A stretch of DNA of 64,000 bases from Flavobacteriales bacterium (GTDB taxonomy: Bacteria; Bacteroidota; Bacteroidia; Flavobacteriales_E; Vicingaceae). Within the stretch, counting starts at the first letter, position 1, and each line of letters begins with the position of its first letter. A model generated the notes under the pieces. The model made no database searches and was not told the DNA's origin. It saw nothing but the letters and a program-made list of their open reading frames with translations. Below, piece by piece: positions 42,497 through 49,429 of this stretch. A program made the position numbers and the translations under genes. The stretch lies in assembly GCA_020635815.1 (NCBI GenBank), contig JACJZB010000007.1, forward strand, positions 95,518 to 159,517, in the 5' to 3' direction.

Positions 42497-43027
42497 TTGA
42501 TTAAGTCGAAACAAGATAAATTTTTAGCGTTATATGAACCTGTTCACGATAGGTTTGAACGGTTTTGCAGAGCAAGAGCTTATGGCGATATGGATTATGA
42601 AGACTTAATGAATGAAACCCTTTTGGTGGCTTATCAAAAAATAGAGGGTTTAAAATCAGAAAGTTCTTTTTTATCCTTTTTATTCGGAATAAGTGTACGC
42701 TTATTGGCAAATAACAACAGAAAGATGAAAGAATCATCTTATGAAGACAACAAACAAGTTTATGGTTATGTTGATTTAAAAAACCAAACAGAAACAGATG
42801 CTGAAGTTTATTTGTTGCACCAAACCTTAGCGCAATTGCCAACCGACCAACGCGAAGCGATTATATTGTTTGAAATATCTGGATTTTCGATAAAAGAAAT
42901 TGCAAAAATTCAGGAGGCAAGCGAATCGGCAATTAAGCAACGATTAAAACGAGGACGAGAAAAACTAACCGAACTTTTAACTTTTAAAAGTAATTACATT
43001 AATACCCAGGAGGTGAACAATGGATAA
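42497..43027 (+). CDS. ECF-type RNA polymerase sigma factor
   Basis: A 176-residue sigma factor. Region 2 holds RFCRARAYGDMDYEDLMNET and SSFLSFLFGISVRLLANNNR. Region 4 holds LPTDQREAIILFEISGFSIK followed by a helix-turn-helix ending in KQRLKRGREKL. The start is TTG at 42497: homology begins at once with KSKQDKFLALYEP and the first in-frame ATG falls inside region 2. Its last 8 bp overlap the next gene, the position normally held by an anti-sigma factor. Confidence 0.9.
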   Translation: MIKSKQDKFLALYEPVHDRFERFCRARAYGDMDYEDLMNETLLVAYQKIEGLKSESSFLSFLFGISVRLLANNNRKMKESSYEDNKQVYGYVDLKNQTETDAEVYLLHQTLAQLPTDQREAIILFEISGFSIKEIAKIQEASESAIKQRLKRGREKLTELLTFKSNYINTQEVNNG

Positions 43028-45368
43028 TTCACAACGACTAAACGAGCTTTTTAACCAAGCGAGAAACCAAGCTCCCAAAACTAGTTTTGAGCAAACTAAA
43101 TCATCATTTACAACCGCTGTTAAAAGTGGTGGCACATCATCTTTGTTATCGAAAATAAAATCATTTAAAACATTGTTTATCATGGCGTTAAGTACTATAA
43201 TATTAGGAGTAGGTTTAACTTATTTTAATACTACAACTCCAACCCTAAAACTTGAAAATGTAGCTAAAAGCGAAACCAAAACAAACATCATTACTTTAGA
43301 AAGTATAGAAAAAGTAGAGCCAAAAACGGCTCAAATTTCTGCTCAAAAGATGAAAAATAAAGAACCAATTGTTATAAAACGAAATGGAATAATTACTAAT
43401 CAGCAAAAAGCTAAAGCAAAACAACCAACAGAAGAAGTAATTACAACTATAACAGATGTAGTTGAAGAAAAATATGATTTTCCTATTTTAACGAAAAAGC
43501 AAAAAGAAGACAATTTAAAACAAAAAAATATAATGTTACGAGGTTTGGCAAGATACAATAGAATGCCTGCCATTAATAATATTGATGAGAGAATTTACCC
43601 AATGGTCTATTGGAATAAGCCCATAGTTGTAGGAAAAGCAACATCTATTGATGCTACAAATTCTTTTCACATACAATCAACAGAGGTGTCTAATTTAGAA
43701 TACCGTACCTTCTTATTCGATTTATTGATGAAAGATAAAAAAGAGGCATTTCTAAAAGCAAAACCGAACCAAGAATTATGGTTAAAAGAATACCCTAAAG
43801 GATATGAAAAAGAAGCTCAATTTATGAAAGATAACTATTTCTCAAATTCTGAATACAATGATTATCCTGTAGTTGCCATTAGCTTAGAAGGAGCCGAAAT
43901 GTATTGCGAATGGCTAACCGAAGAACGTAATAATTTGAACCCTGAAAAATATGGAAAACTAGTTAGTAGAGTTAGGCTACCCAAGGCAAAAGAATGGGTA
44001 CAAGCAGCAAAAGGAAAGAGTGTTAGTTCAATTTATTCTTCTGGAAATACTATAAAAAATGAAAGAGGTTGTTACTTGGTCAATTTTATGCCAGGAAAGA
44101 ATACCACTACAAGTTGTATCGAAAATACGAACGAAAATGCTTACGCTGCTGATGGAGGATTCTCTACTGTAAAAGTAAGTTCTTACAACCCTAACGGCGG
44201 CGGTTTATTTAATATGAGTGGTAACGTTGCTGAGATGGTCTATTATGAAGATGAGAATAATATAGCAGGAGCAAAAGGCGGTAGTTGGATGAGTACAGAA
44301 GAAGAATTAAAAATAAATGGTGAAGATTCTTTTAAAGGAAAATTAGTTCCTTCAATAAAAGTAGGATTTAGACCAGTAATTACTTATGTGTCAGGTGGAG
44401 ATTGTGCTATTGCAGATGATGAGTATCGTTTTCCAAATTTAAGTCCAATGCAAATTGAAGAAAACAACAAAATAAAAGCTAATATGCTTAAAGACTTATC
44501 AAAATTTGATAAAATGAAGTATGCTTTTATTCCATCGGGAGAAACAAAAATAAAAAATAAAAAAGTGAGTATAAATGCTTTTTACATGCAAACTACAGAA
44601 GTTTCAGTATTGGAATACCGTACTTTTTTATATGATTTATTAATTCAAAATAGAAAAGATGATTTTTTAATTGCAAAACCCGATCAAACACAATGGACAA
44701 AATATGGTGAACAGTTAAAACCAATGGAAGTGAATTATTTTTCTCATCCAGCTTACGATAATTACCCGATGAATAATGTAAGTAAAGCAGGAGTGGAGTT
44801 GTATTGTAAATGGCTGAATGAAGAACAGACGAAGATGTATGGTAAAACGATTAACGATGTTCGTTTGCCAACTGTAGAGGAATGGATGTATGCAGCAAAA
44901 GGAGGAAAAGATACAAACATTTATCCATGGGGCATACCAGACACTAAAAATAGTAGAGGGTGTTATCTAGCTAATTTTAAACCCGGAGTAAGAACAAATG
45001 ATTGTGGAGATTCATGGAACAAATTGAGCAATGTATCAGCTGATAGTTTATCAAATTATGTTCAAACAGGAGATGATGTAATTCTTCCAAAGCAAAGTAA
45101 AGATATATATAGTGCAGATGGTGGGTATTACACGGTAAAAGTAAATAGTTATAGTCCTAATTATTTTGGATTATATAATATAAGCGGTAATGTAGCGGAA
45201 ATGGTAATAGCTAATGATGGAGGACTAGTTGCTAAAGGTGGGGGATGGAATAGTATTGGGCAACAATTACAAATTGAAGCAGCTAATGACTTTGAAAATG
45301 TTGGAGAGCCAAATGCTGAAATTGGATTTAGAGTTGTAATTACTTATGTCAATGATAAAAGAAATTAG
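43020..45368 (+). CDS. Membrane protein with two formylglycine-generating-enzyme-like domains
   Basis: A 782-residue protein. A short cytosolic N-terminus (residues 1-50) and one membrane helix (TLFIMALSTIILGVGLTYF, 51-69) look like an anti-sigma factor anchor. Two tandem SUMF1/FGE-type domains follow, at about residues 205-460 and 500-780, each with STEVSNLEYRTFLFDLL or TTEVSVLEYRTFLYDLL, VRLPKAKEW or VRLPTVEEW, and a final GNVAEMV, GGSW or GGGW and VGFRPVITY or IGFRVVITY. The same fold occurs in the gliding proteins GldJ and GldK. The start overlaps the sigma gene by 8 bp, so the protein may sequester that sigma factor. Confidence 0.82.
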   Translation: MDNSQRLNELFNQARNQAPKTSFEQTKSSFTTAVKSGGTSSLLSKIKSFKTLFIMALSTIILGVGLTYFNTTTPTLKLENVAKSETKTNIITLESIEKVEPKTAQISAQKMKNKEPIVIKRNGIITNQQKAKAKQPTEEVITTITDVVEEKYDFPILTKKQKEDNLKQKNIMLRGLARYNRMPAINNIDERIYPMVYWNKPIVVGKATSIDATNSFHIQSTEVSNLEYRTFLFDLLMKDKKEAFLKAKPNQELWLKEYPKGYEKEAQFMKDNYFSNSEYNDYPVVAISLEGAEMYCEWLTEERNNLNPEKYGKLVSRVRLPKAKEWVQAAKGKSVSSIYSSGNTIKNERGCYLVNFMPGKNTTTSCIENTNENAYAADGGFSTVKVSSYNPNGGGLFNMSGNVAEMVYYEDENNIAGAKGGSWMSTEEELKINGEDSFKGKLVPSIKVGFRPVITYVSGGDCAIADDEYRFPNLSPMQIEENNKIKANMLKDLSKFDKMKYAFIPSGETKIKNKKVSINAFYMQTTEVSVLEYRTFLYDLLIQNRKDDFLIAKPDQTQWTKYGEQLKPMEVNYFSHPAYDNYPMNNVSKAGVELYCKWLNEEQTKMYGKTINDVRLPTVEEWMYAAKGGKDTNIYPWGIPDTKNSRGCYLANFKPGVRTNDCGDSWNKLSNVSADSLSNYVQTGDDVILPKQSKDIYSADGGYYTVKVNSYSPNYFGLYNISGNVAEMVIANDGGLVAKGGGWNSIGQQLQIEAANDFENVGEPNAEIGFRVVITYVNDKRN

Positions 45369-45727
45369 ATTAATTTATCTAAATCTCTACGGTCTTTTTT
45401 TGTTGGACGACCTTTAATACCTAATAATTTATTTTGGCGATTTTGGAGTTGAATTTCTTCCAATTGTTTTAAATCAAATTCTGACGTTGTTTCTATCACA
45501 TATTCTGAAACTAATTTTGCACTAAGTCTAGATTTTGGAATAGCTAATACTTTAAACGTTCGCCAAATAGGAATTACTTTAATGGCAATTTCATCATTTA
45601 TCGTTACAACTTTAGATGGTTTTATAAATACACCGTTTAATTTCACTTTCTCATCTGCACAAGATTTAGATGAAAGTGTGCGGGTTTTAAACAAACGAAT
45701 TGCCCAGATGTATTTATCAATACGCAT
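45365..45727 (-). CDS. S4-domain RNA-binding protein, Hsp15-like
   Basis: A 120-residue protein. The S4 domain fills the first 65 residues (MRIDKYIWAIRLFKTRTLSS, then CADEKVKLNGVFIKPSKVV) and a basic tail follows (GRPTKKDRRDLDKL). The layout matches Hsp15/YabO-type ribosome-associated proteins, which bind stalled 50S subunits carrying tRNA. Its end overlaps the convergent FGE-domain gene by 4 bp. Confidence 0.87.
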   Translation of the reverse strand: MRIDKYIWAIRLFKTRTLSSKSCADEKVKLNGVFIKPSKVVTINDEIAIKVIPIWRTFKVLAIPKSRLSAKLVSEYVIETTSEFDLKQLEEIQLQNRQNKLLGIKGRPTKKDRRDLDKLI

Positions 45728-45863
45728 AAATCAAATGTAATTAAATCAAAAGAATAGGTCGCTATATTCATCTTTAAATATTTCTATTTAACATAATATA
45801 AATTATAAGACAAAACGATAGATTTGTTTATATTTGCCAAATAAACCATAAAACCTTTTATTT

Positions 45864-46001
45864 ATGCATAGTAACGTATATATCAATTGTAATTTTAATT
45901 ACACTACTGTGAATCAAATACACGTAAAACAATCCGTGTTTTATTTTGTTTTATCTGTTTTAAAGAAACTATGGAATACTACTGTTTGTTTTTTCTTATA
46001 A
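45864..46001 (+). CDS. Possible 45-residue peptide
   Basis: An ATG-initiated frame of 45 residues with a hydrophobic stretch (QSVFYFVLSVLKKLW). A TATATTTG -7 box at 45829-45836 precedes it. No family is recognised and its composition is not decisive. It could be a leader peptide, a small membrane peptide or chance. The rest of 45728-46016 shows nothing else. Confidence 0.25.
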   Translation: MHSNVYINCNFNYTTVNQIHVKQSVFYFVLSVLKKLWNTTVCFFL

Positions 46002-46016
46002 TGTAATTATTTACCT

Positions 46017-46148
46017 TTATTTCTTCTTATTTAATTTCTTAGCTGTGATATCTATTTGCTTAATAAAGTCTTTTTCTACTTTAGATAATTGATTTTTAAT
46101 TTGTTCTTTGTATTTACAGTACTCTGTGTGTGCCTTATCTAATGCTTT
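46017..46148 (-). pseudogene. Detached C-terminal part of the RhuM-like gene
   Basis: Directly beyond the RhuM-like stop, the next frame continues for about 43 codons (ALDKAHTEYCKYKEQIKNQL onward, ending in KLNKKK and TAA at 46017-46019). It joins the RhuM reading perfectly if one A is restored in the A-run at about 46149-46153. It is therefore the lost tail of that gene. Confidence 0.7.
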
Positions 46149-47026
46149 TTGAGACTAATTTCACCAGCATTTTCTAAAATATTATTTCCAGTCATAGTTA
46201 AAAAATCATCCAAACGAGCTGACCAATCACTCATATACATTGGCTTACGATTTAATGCTTGCAATTCGGCAACTTCTAAATATGCTGTAACCATTCTATT
46301 TAAGATGTCCAATTCATCTTTCTTTAGATAGTTTTTAGCTATTTCTGTTTCTTTTTTGGTGGGTTTATCTCCTTTAAAATTGGTTAAACCCATATTTTTC
46401 TTTGATGCATCAACCCTTTGATAAACAATTTCTGCTGCGGTATTTCCGTGAGCAGCCCAGTGCATTTTATTTTGAATAGTTTTAAAGAACTGCTGAGATA
46501 TTTCTGCTTGTGGATCATAATCCACACTTGTTGCATAAATATCTAATACTTTTCGCCAAAATACTTTTTCGGATGAGCGAATATCTCTAATACGACCCAG
46601 TAACTCATCAAAGTAATTCCCACCTCCTGCTTCTTTTAGCAACTCATCATTCATTGTAAAGCCTTTTACAATGTACTCTCGTAAACGAGCAGTAGCCCAT
46701 TGCCTAAACTTTGTGCCTTGAACACTTTTTACCCGATAACCAACTGATATAATGACATCTAAGTTGTAATACTTAACGTCTTTTTCTTGTGTTTTTCCTT
46801 CAATAGCACCGTGTTGAGTGGTGTGTCGGAAATTCCGACATACCAGTTCTTCGTTTAACTCTCCTTCTCTAAAAATATTGTTGATGTGTTCAGTAATAGT
46901 ACTTCTCCCCTTCCCAAAAAGCTCTGCCATTTGAGCTTGGGTTAACCATACCGTTTCGTTTTCTAAACGTGTTTGTATTTTTGTTAAACCGTCTTCTGTT
47001 TGATATATAATTATTTCTGATTTCAT
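46139..47026 (-). CDS. RhuM-family protein, C-terminally truncated by frameshift
   Basis: A 295-residue protein of the virulence RhuM family. The N-terminus MKSEIIIYQTEDGLTKIQTR is followed by VWLTQAQMAELFGKGRSTIT, a DNA-binding-like motif, then the conserved VISVGYRVKSVQGTKFRQWA. Despite its name the family is mostly found in accessory islands next to restriction genes, and its activity is unknown. The frame stops early because one A is missing from an A-run. About 43 further residues are readable in the next frame (46017-46148). It lies 6 bp behind the small gene at 47033-47263. Confidence 0.85.
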   Translation of the reverse strand: MKSEIIIYQTEDGLTKIQTRLENETVWLTQAQMAELFGKGRSTITEHINNIFREGELNEELVCRNFRHTTQHGAIEGKTQEKDVKYYNLDVIISVGYRVKSVQGTKFRQWATARLREYIVKGFTMNDELLKEAGGGNYFDELLGRIRDIRSSEKVFWRKVLDIYATSVDYDPQAEISQQFFKTIQNKMHWAAHGNTAAEIVYQRVDASKKNMGLTNFKGDKPTKKETEIAKNYLKKDELDILNRMVTAYLEVAELQALNRKPMYMSDWSARLDDFLTMTGNNILENAGEISLKKH

Positions 47027-47032
47027 TCCTTT

Positions 47033-47263
47033 CTAATTAAGTCCAACTACTGAGTAAAGGTATTTATAGGGGTTGATAATAAAATCTACTCCCTCTCTCC
47101 CACTTTGACCTGGAGTTAATTGTTTTTTAAGGTTAGGTCTAATTTCGCTATGCTTCATTTCATTTTCGAATACTTCTAAAGAGCCTGTCCCGAGCTTACA
47201 GAGGGAAGCCTTCATTAATTCGAGCTTGGTAAAGTGTTGGGCGTATTTGTAGAGTTTATCCAT
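47033..47263 (-). CDS. Truncated duplicate of the gene at 52608-53057
   Basis: A 76-residue frame whose N-terminus (MDKLYKYAQHFTKLELMKAS) matches that of the 149-residue protein at 52608-53057 (MDKINKYAELFVKLEFIKTD), and SGREGVDF matches SGRVEIDF further on. After that the reading diverges and stops. It seems to be a shortened relic of a duplicate, or of a related gene broken when the island formed. It is the gene upstream of RhuM on the same strand. Confidence 0.5.
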   Translation of the reverse strand: MDKLYKYAQHFTKLELMKASLCKLGTGSLEVFENEMKHSEIRPNLKKQLTPGQSGREGVDFIINPYKYLYSVVGLN

Positions 47264-47359
47264 ATAATTTACAATAATTACTCTTATTCAATGTTAATAT
47301 GTTGAAAACTTGTTGAAACACTTGGAATTTTGATACTCTTTAGCGTATATTTGTACGAG

Positions 47360-47422
47360 CTCATCTTTCCAATTGGAAGAAGGAGATCGAAGAACGCTTA
47401 GCCAAGATGTTAAGCGTTTTTT
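47360..47422 (+). ncRNA. Candidate small RNA
   Basis: A perfect TATATTTG -7 box (47346-47353) is followed, after about 40 bases, by an 8-bp hairpin (AACGCTTA at 47393-47400 with TAAGCGTT at 47411-47418, 10-nt loop) and a run of T. A second small stem-loop, TTCC-AATT-GGAA, lies between them. No reading frame fits. The transcript would be about 60 nt and would end 6 bp short of the convergent gene at 47428. The start is inferred; nothing proves expression. Confidence 0.4.
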
Positions 47423-47427
47423 GCTTT

Positions 47428-47928
47428 TTATAGCACATCGTTAAGTTTTCTTTTGTATTTATTTTCAATTTTCTTGTTATTCCTGCCCGTTAAATGATAA
47501 GCTGTTAATAAGTAGTATTCATCTTTATTCCTGTATGGTTCTAAAATAATAACATATTTTTCAGCTTTATCATAAATGTAAGTTCTTACTCCCTGTGGTT
47601 CTTTGCAACTGAAAACTAACATCTGGTCTTTTTTCTTTTCTTCTACATGGTATTTTATCCAATGCAAACGAACCGACCTATCCATGTCAAATTCTCTTTT
47701 TTTAGTTTTTTCGTCTGTTACTACTGTTGTAAGATGATAAAACAAAGTATCCATTGGAATTTCGCCATCTTTTGTGGTTGGATTAATTTGCTTTTTTCTA
47801 AATTTAAAAAAAGAATTATTCCGTATATCTCTATCAAACACACCTTTTAATGAAACGGTTCTTGCAGCAGTCGATAAATGACCAATTTGCAGTAATTCAG
47901 GGTATTTTCTTAATAAATTAGTTGCCAT
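47428..47928 (-). CDS. Small protein, possibly a BECR-fold (RelE/EndoU-like) nuclease
   Basis: A 166-residue soluble protein. The C-terminal half (RLHWIKYHVE, CKEPQGVRTYIYDKAEKYVI, ILEPYRNKDEYYLLTAYHL) resembles the phage-linked barnase/EndoU/ColicinE5/RelE-like nucleases, with H, R, Y and T as possible catalytic residues. That assignment is from pattern memory and is tentative. The N-terminal part is basic. It is the last gene of the four-gene operon starting with the restriction-modification protein, 6 bp behind the DUF3800 gene. Confidence 0.55.
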   Translation of the reverse strand: MATNLLRKYPELLQIGHLSTAARTVSLKGVFDRDIRNNSFFKFRKKQINPTTKDGEIPMDTLFYHLTTVVTDEKTKKREFDMDRSVRLHWIKYHVEEKKKDQMLVFSCKEPQGVRTYIYDKAEKYVIILEPYRNKDEYYLLTAYHLTGRNNKKIENKYKRKLNDVL

Positions 47929-47934
47929 ACCCTT

Positions 47935-48609
47935 TTACTTTAAATCAATAAAAAACAGGTTAAATTTTGTATCTTTTAATGGTGTTGAACCTGTTAAATT
48001 ATGATTGGCACTCCGTTTAATTTTTTCAACTAATCTTGTTTTGGCTTTTACCGTATCTAAACCTCTTAAATGATAACTGATTGCTCCCATTAACAAATCG
48101 GTTATTTGCATAAAAATACTTTCGTGAGAATGTATGTTTTGCAAATTTCGGATAGAACTGTATTTGATGTTTAAAATGTCTTTCAGTTTGTTTACTTTAT
48201 GGGCACTCAAGGTATCTTTTATGTCTAAATAAACATTGTAATTGTGCTCCATATCCAGTTTATGGTTAAGCAACTGGTAATACATTTTGTAATAAAACTC
48301 ATCATAATCTTGTCCGAACTTGTTGTTATTGATTTGCTCTTTATTAATAATTAATGCACGAAACTTTAAATCGGTTTCAAAAAAATACTCAATAATATCG
48401 GAGTAAAAACCATATTTAGAATGAGAAACTTTAGACCATTTAATTTCTGTAAACACTCCATGTTTTTCGCGAATGGCTTTTATGCGTTCTTTGTGGTTTT
48501 TTATTTGGTTGTATGCCACACTGCTGTATGAAAGCACCATAAATGGCATTTTGTCATTTTCTAAATGACAACTCTCATCACAATAAAAATTAAAGGTCTT
48601 TTGGCTCAT
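47935..48609 (-). CDS. DUF3800-family protein
   Basis: A 224-residue protein matching the DUF3800 pattern: FNFYCDESCHLEND, with D11-E12 expected to bind metal in an RNase H-like fold, then VFTEIKWSKVSHSKYGFYSD and, near the C-terminus, QITDLLMGAISYHLRG, which carries the second conserved aspartate. DUF3800 proteins are found in defence and mobile regions and are thought to be nucleases, without a proven reaction here. It overlaps the upstream HNH-like gene by 20 bp, so the two are tightly co-expressed. Confidence 0.85.
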   Translation of the reverse strand: MSQKTFNFYCDESCHLENDKMPFMVLSYSSVAYNQIKNHKERIKAIREKHGVFTEIKWSKVSHSKYGFYSDIIEYFFETDLKFRALIINKEQINNNKFGQDYDEFYYKMYYQLLNHKLDMEHNYNVYLDIKDTLSAHKVNKLKDILNIKYSSIRNLQNIHSHESIFMQITDLLMGAISYHLRGLDTVKAKTRLVEKIKRSANHNLTGSTPLKDTKFNLFFIDLK

Positions 48610-49429
48610 TAGTTAATTTTAAAAAAGTATGATAATAATTTATTTGGTCATCTAGCGATTCCATTCTTTGATTATCTAAAATATCAAACCAGTCTTTTTT
48701 ACCTATTTCAGGTAATTCATGAAATGGTAAAATAGCAACTTTTTGCTTAGGGTTATCGCTGAATTTAACAAAATTGGTTTTGTAACCATTTTGGGTGTAA
48801 ACCCAAGTAATGCTGAGCCAATTGTAACTGGTTATTCCTGCGAAAAAAACTATTTTCCCCTCTTTATTTTTATAATAAACAGTTTGACCGTTAGACATAA
48901 ATCTAAGTCCTTCGGTATTTTGTTGTTTTAAACATATATCCAAAAATTTAAAACCTTCTTTTAATTGGAATTCTATTTGAAAAGAAGATGTGTTTATATC
49001 ATCAAAAATAAATTCAGAAAGATTATTTACATTGTATTCGAAATTGCCAGTCACAATTTTACAGCCAGCATGTTTTGCAATATATTTATATAAATTCTTT
49101 TTCTCTTCAAACCAATTTTCACTATAAATGTTTTCAAAATTTATAGATTGATTTTGAAAAATAGTATTGTAATTATCATTTACATAATTAATAAAAACAT
49201 CAAATGATTTATCATGTTGTGACGTAATAGTATTATTACAATTTTTACAAATTACCTTTGGAAACTTGACTTTTTTATTATTTACTCCTTGAATTCTTAA
49301 ATGAGATTCTCTTGTGCCAAATAATATTTCTTCTTTAAACTGTTTACCATACATTTTTTTTAGAAGCGATGATTTAAATTTATGCTCACCAGAGTCGGCT
49401 TTATTTTTATTACAAATCCAACAAATCAT
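48590..49429 (-). CDS. HNH-like zinc-binding protein
   Basis: A 279-residue protein whose N-terminus has the cysteine framework of HNH nucleases: CWIC (C3, C6), GEH (H16) and CKNCNN (C61, C64, N65), then SQHDKSFD (H72). The remaining 200 residues are unfamiliar and contain no membrane segment. The start codon overlaps the restriction-modification stop as ATGA, and its end overlaps the DUF3800 gene by 20 bp. The chain of overlaps makes this an obligate operon. Whether the HNH site is catalytic or only structural is not certain. Confidence 0.7.
   Translation of the reverse strand: MICWICNKNKADSGEHKFKSSLLKKMYGKQFKEEILFGTRESHLRIQGVNNKKVKFPKVICKNCNNTITSQHDKSFDVFINYVNDNYNTIFQNQSINFENIYSENWFEEKKNLYKYIAKHAGCKIVTGNFEYNVNNLSEFIFDDINTSSFQIEFQLKEGFKFLDICLKQQNTEGLRFMSNGQTVYYKNKEGKIVFFAGITSYNWLSITWVYTQNGYKTNFVKFSDNPKQKVAILPFHELPEIGKKDWFDILDNQRMESLDDQINYYHTFLKLTNEPKDL

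Noticed and set aside
47360..47422. Type III toxin-antitoxin RNA partner
   Set aside because: Those RNAs are tandem repeats on the same strand just ahead of the toxin gene. Here there are no repeats and the strand is opposite.
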